This document shows, one piece after another, positions 16,382 to 25,070 of a stretch of DNA of 64,000 nucleotides; position 1 is the stretch's first letter, and each line of letters begins with the position of its first letter. The translations under genes were made by a program, and so were the position numbers. This stretch comes from Chelatococcus sp. HY11. GTDB lineage: Bacteria; Pseudomonadota; Alphaproteobacteria; Rhizobiales; Beijerinckiaceae. Location: assembly GCF_018398335.1 (NCBI RefSeq), contig NZ_JAHBRX010000002.1, positions 1,488,001 through 1,552,000 on the forward strand, read 5' to 3'. The notes beneath the pieces were generated by a model. The model did not search any database and had not been told where the DNA came from. It was given only the letters and a program-made list of their open reading frames with translations.

Positions 16382-17974
16382 TCAGTTCGCAGCCGGCTTC
16401 GCCTGCATGGCTGTCGTCCAGCCGCGCGGATGCATGAGATAGCCGGTCACGCGTGGGCCGTAACCGGAAATATGGTGAAAATGGTAGAGCGGGATGATCG
16501 GCTCGTCGCCCATCACGAAATCCGTCAGTTCAGCCAGAGCCTTGTCACGCTCCAGACCGGCGTCCACCGTCCGGGCCTTGTCGAGCATCTCGTCATAGGC
16601 CGGGTTGCGATATTGCCCGAAATTGAGCGCGCCCGCGCCGGTCGCGTTGTCGGGCGACTTCAGTACGGCCTCCAGGCAGACATCCACTGCCTCACCGGAG
16701 CATCCTCCATACCAGATGCTGTATTCGCCGGCGGCCCGCTTCGTATTGAACACGGAGAAAGGAACACCGACGGGCCGCGCGGCTACGCCGATCCGCGCCC
16801 AGCTCTGGGCGACGGCTTGCAGCGACTCGCCGTCACCGGGATAGCGGCCCGCCGGCCCGTTGAGCACCACCTTGAAGCCATTCGGGAACCCCGCTTCCGC
16901 AAGCAGTGCCTTGGCTTCCTCGTAGCGTGCCGGTTGCGGAGCAAGGTTTGGCGACGTGCCTGCCAGGCCGTTGGGAAAGAATTGCGCAGCGGCGGTGCCG
17001 TAGCCGGAAAGAATCTTGTCGACGATGACGTTGCGGTCCACGGCCATGGCGAGCGCCTTGCGAACCCGCGCGTCGAGGAAGGGGTTCGCGATGGCCTTGT
17101 CCGATTTGTCGGTGACCCCCGGCACGGCTTCCTTGCCGAGCTCGAACTGGAAGAAGTTCAATCGCGCGGCGGGTACGCTTTCGACCTTCGCCCCTCTCTG
17201 TTTCAGTGTCTCGACATCCCGCGCGGGCACGAAATCAGCGATGTCGACGTCGCCGGCGGAAAGCGCGGCGACGCGGGCCGCGGGGCTTTCGACGATCCGG
17301 AAGGACACATTCGACCAGGCGGGGCGCTGGCCCCAATAGTCGTCGTTGCGCGTGAGGTCCAGGGTCTCGCCGGAACGCCAGGCCTTGAACTTGTAGGGGC
17401 CCGTACCGACGAGGGAGGTGCCCGCGTTGAGCTTCTCGGTTGTCGCGAAGCCATCTGTCCCGCGCGGCAGGATGAAGATCGCCGAGAGCGCGAGCGGCAG
17501 TGTCGGCTGACTGCCGACCGTCTCTATGACCACGGTTGTCGGGTCCGTGGCGGAGACGGAAGCTATGCCCTTCGTATAGGCCTGAAATCCGCCGCTTGGT
17601 GGTTTCAGGAAGTTGCGTATGCGTTCGATCGTGTAGACGACATCATCGGCGGTGAAGGGCGAGCCATCGTGAAAGCGGACATTTTCACGGAGCTTGAATT
17701 CCCAGCGCGTATCGGAAACGCGCTTCCAGGAGGTGGCAAGCCCAGGCTGCAGCGCCAGTTTTTCATCCTGATAGACGAGGCGCTCGAAGATGTGAGACAG
17801 CAGCGACGAGTTTTCGTTGAGGGTGGAAAAATGCGGATCGAGCGTCATCAGCTTGTATGACGTCGCGATGCGCAGGTCCTGAGCCGCGGCGGTTGTGAAA
17901 CCCGCAGTGAACAGTGCAATTAATACCGAAGCAACCGACAGACTGCCGGCGCGAACACGCGTCGTGAAGTTCAT
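16382..17974 (-). CDS. ABC transporter substrate-binding protein, family 5 (peptide type)
   Basis: Periplasmic binding protein of 530 aa with a signal peptide cut after TTAAA near residue 31. SBP family 5 features are LMTLDPHFSTLNENSSLLSH, the LRENVRFHDGSPFTADDVVY block near 95-115 and NRNDDYWGQ-type (here TRNDDYWGQRPAW) near 210. First gene of the leftward peptide operon and divergent from a LysR regulator. Its ligand is a peptide or peptide-like amine; peptidase T downstream favours peptides. Confidence 0.93.
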   Translation of the reverse strand: MNFTTRVRAGSLSVASVLIALFTAGFTTAAAQDLRIATSYKLMTLDPHFSTLNENSSLLSHIFERLVYQDEKLALQPGLATSWKRVSDTRWEFKLRENVRFHDGSPFTADDVVYTIERIRNFLKPPSGGFQAYTKGIASVSATDPTTVVIETVGSQPTLPLALSAIFILPRGTDGFATTEKLNAGTSLVGTGPYKFKAWRSGETLDLTRNDDYWGQRPAWSNVSFRIVESPAARVAALSAGDVDIADFVPARDVETLKQRGAKVESVPAARLNFFQFELGKEAVPGVTDKSDKAIANPFLDARVRKALAMAVDRNVIVDKILSGYGTAAAQFFPNGLAGTSPNLAPQPARYEEAKALLAEAGFPNGFKVVLNGPAGRYPGDGESLQAVAQSWARIGVAARPVGVPFSVFNTKRAAGEYSIWYGGCSGEAVDVCLEAVLKSPDNATGAGALNFGQYRNPAYDEMLDKARTVDAGLERDKALAELTDFVMGDEPIIPLYHFHHISGYGPRVTGYLMHPRGWTTAMQAKPAAN

Positions 17975-18110
17975 TCCTGTTCCCCTATTTATCGCTTCGG
18001 ATCACATGGAATTCGGACCCGAGCCGCTTCTTTGAAAGTCAGAAATCCTGATCTCAACAATTCAAAAATTCCGGGCTATCCGTCAATTTATTAAGTTTTT
18101 TCGCTGCCCT

Positions 18111-18125
18111 ATTAGCTTGACTAAT
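18111..18125. promoter_or_regulatory. LysR-type box (ATTAG-N5-CTAAT)
   Basis: ATTAGCTTGACTAAT is a perfect interrupted palindrome containing the T-N11-A LysR motif. It lies 50 bp upstream of the LysR start and 137 bp from the divergent binding-protein start, the usual place for an autoregulatory LysR site. Confidence 0.6.
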
Positions 18126-18174
18126 ATCTGGATCCAGGGAGCTACGGGCGCATGCCGGTTGAGGGAAACGACGC

Positions 18175-19107
18175 ATGGAAAAGCTGAGGGACGATAGCGG
18201 CATCGGGCTCAGACGCGCCGAGATTTTCCGAGAAATCGTACGTTCGGGTTCGACCCGGCGCGCATCCAAAGCGCTCAAGATCACCCAATCCGCTGTCAGT
18301 CAGCAGTTGAAATTATTCGAGGAACTGGTTGGAGAAAAACTCTTCGTAAGAGATCGGCGGGGTCTGATTCCCACGACCCGCGCCATCGAAATTTACAACA
18401 GGATAGATCGTTACTTCGATACGCTCGGCCATATCGAGCGGGAGATCCTGGGCTCTTTCAGTTCCGCACAAAATAGTCTGAGCATCTCGGCGCCGCATTT
18501 CGTCTGCCTTTCCATGCTCCCCAAGCTTGTAGCCGAGCTGGAACGGACCCGACCCTCGCTGGAGTTCTATATCAGGGCCCAAAGCTATGATCAGATTGCC
18601 CAGCATGTACTGACGGGCGAGGCGGATATTGGCATTTCCCGGTTGCCGCTCGACGAGCGGTTCTTCGAATGGAGGACCATATCCATCAGCAAGACCATCT
18701 GCCTGATGCGGGCCGGGCATCCCCTCGCGAGCAAGGAGCTGATCACAGCCGAGGACGTCTCCGCGGAAAGCCTGATCACTCTCGATCGTGAGTTCTCATC
18801 CAATCTGCTGGGATTGAACGCCTTTACCCACAAGGGGCGCTATCCGAACGTCAGGGTGCGCACGGATGCCATCGGCTTTGCCGCCGCGTTCGCCGCCCAC
18901 GGCTCCGGCATCACCTTGATGAACGAGTTTATCGCGAGGCAATGCGGCATGTTCGATCTCAAGATCGTTCCGCTCCACCCCGCTATCACGTATGAACATG
19001 TGGTGTTCTGGCGCCGCGGCAGCGACAAGGTGATGCGGCAGTCCGCCTTGATCGAGACCATCGTCGAGTTCGCCAAGAGCCACGCGTCAGACCCGGCACA
19101 GGATTAG
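18175..19107 (+). CDS. LysR-family transcriptional regulator
   Basis: Regulator of 310 aa. The N-terminal winged helix (about 10-70) contains FREIVRSGSTRRASKALKIT and QSAVSQQLKLFEELVGEKLF; a two-lobed effector domain follows (about 95-300). The helix-turn-helix has Arg-Arg-Ala-Ser where most LysRs have a TxAA pattern. It diverges from the peptide importer operon, with a T-N11-A site between them, and is the likely local regulator. Confidence 0.92.
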   Translation: MEKLRDDSGIGLRRAEIFREIVRSGSTRRASKALKITQSAVSQQLKLFEELVGEKLFVRDRRGLIPTTRAIEIYNRIDRYFDTLGHIEREILGSFSSAQNSLSISAPHFVCLSMLPKLVAELERTRPSLEFYIRAQSYDQIAQHVLTGEADIGISRLPLDERFFEWRTISISKTICLMRAGHPLASKELITAEDVSAESLITLDREFSSNLLGLNAFTHKGRYPNVRVRTDAIGFAAAFAAHGSGITLMNEFIARQCGMFDLKIVPLHPAITYEHVVFWRRGSDKVMRQSALIETIVEFAKSHASDPAQD

Positions 19108-19263
19108 TCGCCGCGGCAAAGAAGGCTGGTCTCGCTGTTGGATCCGTCATCGATTACCCTGACTTCACGAGGTCCTCGATCGAGATCGGACAACGACGCG
19201 CTGCTGAGGGAACTTCCGCGGAAAAACTATCCTATTCGTTGATCGGAGGGTGACTTGGCATCA

Positions 19264-20034
19264 TCACTTGGCAGGCCGCGTTTCGTCTGGACGCAACGTC
19301 AATACGCTAACACCATTACGAGTGACCGCGACCGTATGCTCGAATTGCGCTGAGAGCTTCCCGTCCGCCGTGACAACGGTCCATCCGTCTTCCTCGGCGC
19401 GAACCGTCCTGCGGCCCTGGTTGAGCATGGGTTCTATGGTAAAGACCATGCCTTCACGCAAGGTAAGGCCTGTCCCCGGCTTTCCGAAATGCAACACTTG
19501 CGGCGCTTCATGCATCGCGCGTCCGATGCCATGGCCGCAGTATTCCCGGACAATTGAGTATCCGTTCCGCTTCGCGTGCCGCTCGATGGCGTAGCCTATG
19601 TCGCCAAGCCTCGCGCCGGGACGCACGGCGCGGATGCCCTGCCACATGGCCTCGTAGGCGGTGTGAACGAGCCGCCGGGCGGAGGGGGCCACATTGCCGA
19701 CGAGAAATGTCTTGCTGGAATCCGCGATGAAGCCCTCCTTCTCAAGAGTGATATCGAAATTAACGATATCCCCATCCTTCAGAATATCCTCGGACGACGG
19801 CACACCATGGCAGACGACTTCGTTCCTCGAGCTATTCAGCACGAAGCCATAGCCGTACTGGCCCTTGCTCGCGGGCCGCGCGCCGAGCTGATCGACGATG
19901 AAGGTCTCGACAAGGGCGTTAACCTGCAAGGTGCTCAAGCCCACGAGCGACTGCGCGTCTAGATACGTGAATACCGACGCGAGCAGCGCTCCGGACTTCG
20001 CGAGCAACTCAACCTCGGCCGGCGTTTTCGTCAT
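19264..20034 (-). CDS. map: Methionine aminopeptidase, type I
   Basis: Cytoplasmic dinuclear metallopeptidase that removes initiator methionine, 256 aa. All five metal ligands are visible: Asp in VNFDITLEKEG, Asp in FIADSSKTF, His in CGHGIGRAMHE, Glu in FTIEPML and Glu in AQFEHTVAV; the substrate-side His of CHGVPS is also present. It overlaps the upstream ParD-like gene by four bases (ATGA), so it is made only with that protein. This is therefore probably not the housekeeping Map but an extra copy in a toxin-antitoxin-like unit (inference). Confidence 0.93.
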   Translation of the reverse strand: MTKTPAEVELLAKSGALLASVFTYLDAQSLVGLSTLQVNALVETFIVDQLGARPASKGQYGYGFVLNSSRNEVVCHGVPSSEDILKDGDIVNFDITLEKEGFIADSSKTFLVGNVAPSARRLVHTAYEAMWQGIRAVRPGARLGDIGYAIERHAKRNGYSIVREYCGHGIGRAMHEAPQVLHFGKPGTGLTLREGMVFTIEPMLNQGRRTVRAEEDGWTVVTADGKLSAQFEHTVAVTRNGVSVLTLRPDETRPAK

Positions 20035-20243
20035 GTGGCCGCGGCCGCAAGATCCACCGCATCGACGCCTGCGGTTTTAAGCTCGCGCGCCACAAGTTCC
20101 TGGAAGGTGAGACCAGGGTTCAGTTCGCAGAGCATGCCAACCTTAATCCAGAATGCGGCCTGGGCGTTGATCGACCGACAGCACGCCTTGCTCGCCCGCC
20201 GTAGCTGCTCGTGCAACTCATCCTCGATGTTGACGATACCCAT
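20031..20243 (-). CDS. ParD-like ribbon-helix-helix protein next to map
   Basis: Small acidic protein of 70 aa. The N-terminal MGIVNIEDELHEQLRRASKA reads as the beta strand and first helix of a ribbon-helix-helix domain, with the second helix from SINAQAAFWIKVG. It resembles the ParD-like family found beside map genes (PF11903 by memory, to be confirmed). The C-terminal half has FQELVARELKTAGVDAVDLA, a likely partner-binding helix. It is directly behind a perfect 23-bp palindrome and overlaps map by four bases, the layout of an autoregulated antitoxin gene. Whether Map is the effector is untested. Confidence 0.8.
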   Translation of the reverse strand: MGIVNIEDELHEQLRRASKACCRSINAQAAFWIKVGMLCELNPGLTFQELVARELKTAGVDAVDLAAAAT

Positions 20244-20253
20244 TGCGCATCCC

Positions 20254-20276
20254 TTTATATACGATTCGTATATAAA
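20254..20276. promoter_or_regulatory. Perfect 23-bp palindrome, operator of the ParD-like/map unit
   Basis: Two 11-bp arms, TTTATATACGA and TCGTATATAAA, flank a single T. The palindrome lies 10 bp before the ParD-like start codon and just downstream of the predicted -10, where a bound ribbon-helix-helix repressor would block transcription. Confidence 0.7.
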
Positions 20277-20305
20277 TCATATAATCGAATGCGGGTTCAT
20301 CGCAA
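20276..20305 (-). promoter_or_regulatory. Sigma70-like promoter of the ParD-like/map unit
   Basis: On the minus strand TTGCGA (20305-20300) and TATGAT (20281-20276) are 18 bp apart, close to the -35/-10 consensus. The predicted start site falls inside the adjoining palindrome. Confidence 0.5.
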
Positions 20306-20413
20306 GAGCGAGCGCGGCGCGGCCTTTGATGGGCCATATCAGGTGCTGGTTCATCCCTATCTGGCCGTCGCATCTTAGCCGTCGTTTCCGCGGTCAGCAC
20401 CAAAACCACGGTT

Positions 20414-21178
20414 TTAAAAAGAGCAACTCAAGCCGCCGTCAACGTAGATGACTTGTCCGTTGACGTAGTCTGAAGCCTGGGAGGCGAGAAAAACAGCAGT
20501 GCCGCCAAGTTCGCCCGGGTCGCCCCATCGTTTCGCGGGCACTCGCGCGACACGGTTTTGATAGAGCGGTCCATCTGCCATGATGGGACGGTTCATATCG
20601 GTCACGAAGTATCCGGGGCCGATCCCGTTCACCTGTACGTTGTGCTCAGCGACCTCCGTCGCCAGCGCGCGCGTCATCATGCGCAAGCCGCCTTTGGAGG
20701 TGGAATAGGGCACGATGAAGGGGCGGCCCAGTTCGCCGACCACCGACACGATGTTGATGATCTTTCCGGCACGGCGCTCGATCATCGCGGGCAGCACGGC
20801 GCGCGTTGCCAGGAATGGACCCTTGAGGTTCACGGCCATGAGCTCGTCCCAGGCCGCTTCGCTCACATTGGAGAATTCTGCCCTGTGCGAAATGCCGGCA
20901 TTATTCACCAGTACGTCGATGCGTCCTTGGCGGCGACAGATCCTCTCCATCGTCGACGCAACCGCCGTCGCGTCCGTCACATCACAGATCTCAACTGACG
21001 CCTTACCGCCGGCATCCGCGATCGCGACGCGAGCCTCTTCCAGCGTTGCGCGCGTACGTCCGATCAGGACAACCCGTGCCCCGGCCTCTGAAAGCGCATT
21101 TGCGATCGCAGCACCCAGGCCGCGTCCCGCGCCGGTCACGACGGCCGTCTTGCCGGCAAGGCTGAACAGATGGGACAT
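20414..21178 (-). CDS. SDR-family oxidoreductase (gluconate 5-dehydrogenase-like)
   Basis: Short-chain dehydrogenase of 254 aa. It has the Rossmann motif TGAGRGLGAAIA near 15-26, NNAG near 92, catalytic Ser in NIVSVVGELG and YSTSKGG near 158-164. The C-terminal VIYVDGGLSCSF is usual. The arrangement (L)FSLAGKTAVVTGAGRGLG resembles gluconate/polyol dehydrogenases, but the substrate is unknown. It is the last gene in a leftward group with another SDR and a flavoprotein monooxygenase-like gene. Confidence 0.9.
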   Translation of the reverse strand: MSHLFSLAGKTAVVTGAGRGLGAAIANALSEAGARVVLIGRTRATLEEARVAIADAGGKASVEICDVTDATAVASTMERICRRQGRIDVLVNNAGISHRAEFSNVSEAAWDELMAVNLKGPFLATRAVLPAMIERRAGKIINIVSVVGELGRPFIVPYSTSKGGLRMMTRALATEVAEHNVQVNGIGPGYFVTDMNRPIMADGPLYQNRVARVPAKRWGDPGELGGTAVFLASQASDYVNGQVIYVDGGLSCSF

Positions 21179-21184
21179 GAGGCC

Positions 21185-21937
21185 TCAGTGAAATGTTCGC
21201 CCGCCATCGATGGCAAGCGTGGCGCCAGTGACGTAGGAGGCGTCCTTGGACAGAAGGTACACGATTGACGCGGCGATCTCCTCGGGCTTGCCCCAGCGGC
21301 GCAGCGCATAGCGATCCAGCGGGACCGGCGGCCCGTCTTCCGGCGCCTTCTTCAACCCGGCGTTCATCGGCGTGTCGATCAGTCCCGGGCAGATGCAATT
21401 CACGCGGATGGCGGGCGCCAGTTCGGCGGCGAGCGCCTTGCTCAGGCTTTGTACTCCGCCCTTCGACGCCGCGTAGGCAGAAGCACCCGCAATCGGCATC
21501 AATGCTTGGGCGGAGGCAATGTTGACGATAGCGGCATCAAGCGTGGTGCGCATATGCGGTATCGTCGCCTGGCTGACGATGAATGTGCCCGTGAGATTGA
21601 CGTCGATAACCTTGCGCCACGTATCAATGGTCATCTCGTCGACCGGGCCGAGCGCAACGATGCCGGCCGAGTTCACGAGACCATCGATCGCACCAAGCGA
21701 CTTGGCGGCCGCGTTTATCGCGCGCTTTACGGCATCCGGATCGGTCACATCGACCTGCGCCGAATAGCCCGACAAAGGCAGGCTGGCGGCCAGAGCTGCA
21801 ACTCCTGCCCCATCCCGATCCAAGCAGGCTACTCTTGCGCCTTCCACGGCGGCCAGCCGGGCCACTGCTGCTCCGATCCCCGAAGCCGCTCCGGTTACGA
21901 CGATCCGCCGTCCTTCAAGCCGTGCGCCCATCGTCAA
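21185..21937 (-). CDS. SDR-family oxidoreductase
   Basis: Short-chain dehydrogenase of 250 aa with TGAASGIGAAVA near 16-27, NSAG near 88, catalytic Ser in NIASAQALMP and YAASKGG near 152. It ends in the short LAIDGGRTFH, very like the SDR at 24312 (LAVDNGRTYH), so the two are probably related copies. The start overlaps the end of the flavoprotein gene by four bases, and the next SDR follows after six bases. Substrate unknown. Confidence 0.9.
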   Translation of the reverse strand: MTMGARLEGRRIVVTGAASGIGAAVARLAAVEGARVACLDRDGAGVAALAASLPLSGYSAQVDVTDPDAVKRAINAAAKSLGAIDGLVNSAGIVALGPVDEMTIDTWRKVIDVNLTGTFIVSQATIPHMRTTLDAAIVNIASAQALMPIAGASAYAASKGGVQSLSKALAAELAPAIRVNCICPGLIDTPMNAGLKKAPEDGPPVPLDRYALRRWGKPEEIAASIVYLLSKDASYVTGATLAIDGGRTFH

Positions 21938-23136
21938 GCCTGCCTGTTCGCTGCGACGACTTGCTTCCAGTCGTCAAGGAGAGGTACCGCGACGTCCTGC
22001 ATCGCGATCGTATCGACGAAGATGTGCTGTGTGGCAGCAGACATGTCGCGCATGCACCGGCCGAGATCGCTTGGATTCCGTAATGATTCGGAGCCACCCA
22101 TCGTGTAACAGAACCGTACAACATCAGCCGCCACCTTGTGCACATAGATGACATTCTGTCGGAATCTCGCCGACATCGCGCGTGTGAGTTCGTTTCCGGA
22201 TTCGATGTACCGTTCCGTTTCGTCGTAGAGCTCCATGGTGAAGGCTCGGGCCGCGCGATAGCTTGCCTCGTGATAGGCGAAGTCATGCCGGAATACCGGC
22301 TGCTCTCCGAGTACGGTCTGGTACGCCGGACGCTTCTTCTCAAATGCAATGCGTGTAATTTCTTCAAGCGCACGCTTCATCAAACCCAGCGCGACGCCGG
22401 TGTGTCCCGCACATGCGAGCCCAGGTATACCTATATCGTAGAGGCGCCAGTCGCGCAGGCCACGGCTGATCGTGCGTTCGTGATGGAAGCCGTTCGGCAC
22501 GGTGACGTCCGTCAAACTATAATCAACGCTGCCAGTGCCCTGCAGCCCCATGACATCCCAGTTTTCGTCAAATTGCGCCTTCTCGCGTGGCAGCCAGCAG
22601 ACGCGCACCTGCGGGTTGCCGTCCGGCAGCTTGCGGATCAGCTTGTCGTCCATGACGAGCATCCCCGAACCTAGCCAGGTCGCATGCAGGGACCCGCTTC
22701 CGAACCGGTACTTTCCCGTTCCTTTCAAGCCGTCTGGCGTCTCGACACTCGTTCCGCCGGGCCCGAGCATACCTGCCATGATCGGCAATTCAGGACCGCT
22801 GTACATTTGCGCGACAGCCTCGTCGCTACAGAAAGCCGTTGCGGCGGCCGTGCCTGTGGAATTCGCCATCAGCGACCAACCGGCCGATGCATCGGCCGCG
22901 GAAATCTCCTCCCAAGCCTCCATGCATTCAACCATCCTGGCCTGGGCGCCGCCGAGGTCCCGAGGAACGAGCATCCAGAACAGGCCCGCGTCCTTCATGG
23001 CAGCCAGCACTTTGGGCGTCATGGTTCCGATGCGCTCAGACTCGCCCGCCTCCGCACGTACCAGGGGCGCGATTTTTTTGGCCCTGTCGGGGATCGTATC
23101 GGTTGCAACCGTCCAGGCCGGGTTTTGTACGTTCAT
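21934..23136 (-). CDS. Acyl-CoA-dehydrogenase-fold flavoprotein, possible group D monooxygenase
   Basis: Protein of 400 aa with the acyl-CoA dehydrogenase fold in the HpaB/HsaA-like branch: N-terminal helical domain (about 15-120 with WMLVPRDLGGAQARMVECME), a beta domain around 130-230 (GTGKYRFGSGSLHATWLGSG), and a C-terminal helical domain with GGSESLRNPSDLGRCMRDMS near 350-370. That last motif is typical of flavin-dependent monooxygenases such as the HsaA, SfnC and DszC types. Members usually need a separate flavin reductase, which is not encoded nearby. Two SDRs follow in the same operon; an ordinary dehydrogenase is the alternative. Confidence 0.82.
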   Translation of the reverse strand: MNVQNPAWTVATDTIPDRAKKIAPLVRAEAGESERIGTMTPKVLAAMKDAGLFWMLVPRDLGGAQARMVECMEAWEEISAADASAGWSLMANSTGTAAATAFCSDEAVAQMYSGPELPIMAGMLGPGGTSVETPDGLKGTGKYRFGSGSLHATWLGSGMLVMDDKLIRKLPDGNPQVRVCWLPREKAQFDENWDVMGLQGTGSVDYSLTDVTVPNGFHHERTISRGLRDWRLYDIGIPGLACAGHTGVALGLMKRALEEITRIAFEKKRPAYQTVLGEQPVFRHDFAYHEASYRAARAFTMELYDETERYIESGNELTRAMSARFRQNVIYVHKVAADVVRFCYTMGGSESLRNPSDLGRCMRDMSAATQHIFVDTIAMQDVAVPLLDDWKQVVAANRQA

Positions 23137-23273
23137 CGTTCTTCCCTAGTCGGCAATTGCGGTTCTCGCAGTTGGCGCGCCGCTATATCCTCTACCGTGG
23201 CCGTAGCATATGAGGCCGCTTTCCTCGCTGCCAATGCTGTCTCTGCGCGGCGCCAATACCTTGCAGGTATCGG

Positions 23274-24206
23274 CTATCCCATACCCGTTTCAAGGAGGTG
23301 TTCGATCTGGTCCGCATCGCCTGACAACTGATCGACCAGTTCGACAAAGCGGGGAAGAGCCGGGTTCAAGTTGGACCGCGCCCATGTCAATTCCAGGCCG
23401 ACAGGCAAGGATAAATCGGCGATCGCCCGTAAAGTGACGCTTTGCGTATTAGGAATCCGGCACGACGAGTTCACAAAGGCGAGCCCCATCCCAGCCGCGA
23501 CGAGGTTGATAAGAGTGTTCTCATTGTCGGCGAATTGCGCAACCAAAGGCGTAATCGCTGCTCCCCTCATGGCGGTCACCAGCTTCTCATGCGTGATCCC
23601 GTTGTTCCGGGGATTGGGCATGATGAGTGGCTGGTCCGCAAGATCAGCCAACGTAAGCGACGGCTTGCGTGCCAATGCATGATCTCTGGGTAACACCAGC
23701 ACGAAATTATCCTGGCCCACGATCAGTGACTCGAAATCACTGCGTTCGCCCGCGTGGCGGAAAAGAAAGCCGGCGTCGATCTCGGAGTTGCGCAGAGCCT
23801 CGATTTGGCGCTGCGACATCATGACGTGGAGCTGCAGGTTAATGCTTGGATATGTCTCGCGAACCGCCTTGAGGAAGCGAGGAAATTCGCGCCTGCGGCC
23901 GGCGATTTCATTGAAGCCGATATGCAACGTTCCAACCTGGCCGAGGGCGACGCGCTGTGTACGGAGACGAGCCGCTTCCATTCGCTCCAGGATATCCCGG
24001 CAATCCTCCAGGAAGGACCGGCCCGCCTCGGTCAAGCCAATGCCCCGCGCGTGACGGTCCAGCAGCGGCGTGCCGACGTCACTCTCGAGATCGCGTATCT
24101 GCCGCCAGAGCGCCGGCTGGGATATATGGAGCCTGTGGCTCGCCCGGTGGAAGTTGAGTTCCTCCGCGACGGCGACGAAATAGCGCATCTGGCGAGTTTG
24201 CAGCAT
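23274..24206 (-). CDS. LysR-family transcriptional regulator
   Basis: Regulator of 310 aa starting MLQTRQMRYFVAVAEELNFH at the ATG at 24206; longer in-frame starts do not match the family. The helix-turn-helix includes RASHRLHISQPALWRQIRDL, the effector domain spans about 90-300. It is close to the CatR/BenM group in style (MRYFVAVAEELNF). The gene diverges from an SDR at 24312 and lies upstream of the flavoprotein/SDR operon on the same strand, so it may control either side. Confidence 0.9.
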   Translation of the reverse strand: MLQTRQMRYFVAVAEELNFHRASHRLHISQPALWRQIRDLESDVGTPLLDRHARGIGLTEAGRSFLEDCRDILERMEAARLRTQRVALGQVGTLHIGFNEIAGRRREFPRFLKAVRETYPSINLQLHVMMSQRQIEALRNSEIDAGFLFRHAGERSDFESLIVGQDNFVLVLPRDHALARKPSLTLADLADQPLIMPNPRNNGITHEKLVTAMRGAAITPLVAQFADNENTLINLVAAGMGLAFVNSSCRIPNTQSVTLRAIADLSLPVGLELTWARSNLNPALPRFVELVDQLSGDADQIEHLLETGMG

Positions 24207-24311
24207 CACAATACCCAAGAAGCATCGTGAGTCCTCGATAAAGGTATTCGCGCGCCATGTCTCGATCGAGCGATAAATGTCCAATCGATAGTTGCATCGA
24301 CAGGAGGAAAC

Positions 24312-25055
24312 ATGGCTGGGCGATTGTCAGGCAGGAGGATCGTGATCACCGGCGCTGGGTCCGGCATAGGACGCGCCTCGGCGCAAGCCTTCGCGCGCGA
24401 GGGCGCAAAGGTCGCGCTTCTTGACCAGAATGAGGCCGCTGCCCAAGCAACCGCCTTGGAAACCGGAGGGATCGTCGTGCCAGTCGATGTCACGGACGCG
24501 GCGGATGTGGAAAAGGCTCTGGAGCGCGCGGCCGAGTCCATGAGAGGTATCGACGGTCTGCTCAACTCGGCGGGCATACTCTCTTCCAAGTCATTTGGAT
24601 CGATCGATCCGGAGCATTGGCGCAAGGTGCTCGACGTCAATCTCACCGGGACATTCCTCGTCTGCCAGGCGGCACTGCCCTACCTTCTCAAGGCCCCGGG
24701 CGCTGCCATCGTCAACATCGCGTCGGGTCAGGCCCTGCTGCCATCGCTGACCGGATCAGCCTATGCCGCCTCGAAAGCGGGTGTGATGATGTTCACCAAA
24801 TGCCTGGCGATGGAACTCGCCCCGAATATCCGGGCGAATACGATCTGCCCCGGTGCCACTGCAACGCCCATGACCGACAGCGAAATTCCACCGGAGGACA
24901 CCGTTCGCCGCCAGAAGCTCGCGGACGCCTATGCCATGAAGCGGCTCTGCGTCCCCGAAGACATCGCGAACGGCATCCTCTATCTCATGTCGAACGAGGC
25001 GTCGGCCGTTACAGGTATCGCTCTGGCCGTCGATAATGGCCGCACTTACCATTAG
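24312..25055 (+). CDS. SDR-family oxidoreductase
   Basis: Short-chain dehydrogenase of 247 aa with TGAGSGIGRASA near 14-25, NSAG near 83, Ser in NIASGQALLP and YAASKAG near 148. CAGGAGGAAAC precedes the ATG, one of the strongest ribosome sites in the window. It resembles the SDR at 21185 throughout (LNVDLTGTF-type core, ending DNGRTYH). Divergent from a LysR gene and convergent with the alpha/beta hydrolase. Substrate unknown. Confidence 0.9.
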   Translation: MAGRLSGRRIVITGAGSGIGRASAQAFAREGAKVALLDQNEAAAQATALETGGIVVPVDVTDAADVEKALERAAESMRGIDGLLNSAGILSSKSFGSIDPEHWRKVLDVNLTGTFLVCQAALPYLLKAPGAAIVNIASGQALLPSLTGSAYAASKAGVMMFTKCLAMELAPNIRANTICPGATATPMTDSEIPPEDTVRRQKLADAYAMKRLCVPEDIANGILYLMSNEASAVTGIALAVDNGRTYH

Positions 25056-25070
25056 AGCGAAATGCGCGGC

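Noticed and set aside
16289-17860. Open frame of 523 codons on the plus strand
   Set aside because: Antisense to the family 5 binding protein, which has signal peptide and family motifs. The plus-strand reading has none.
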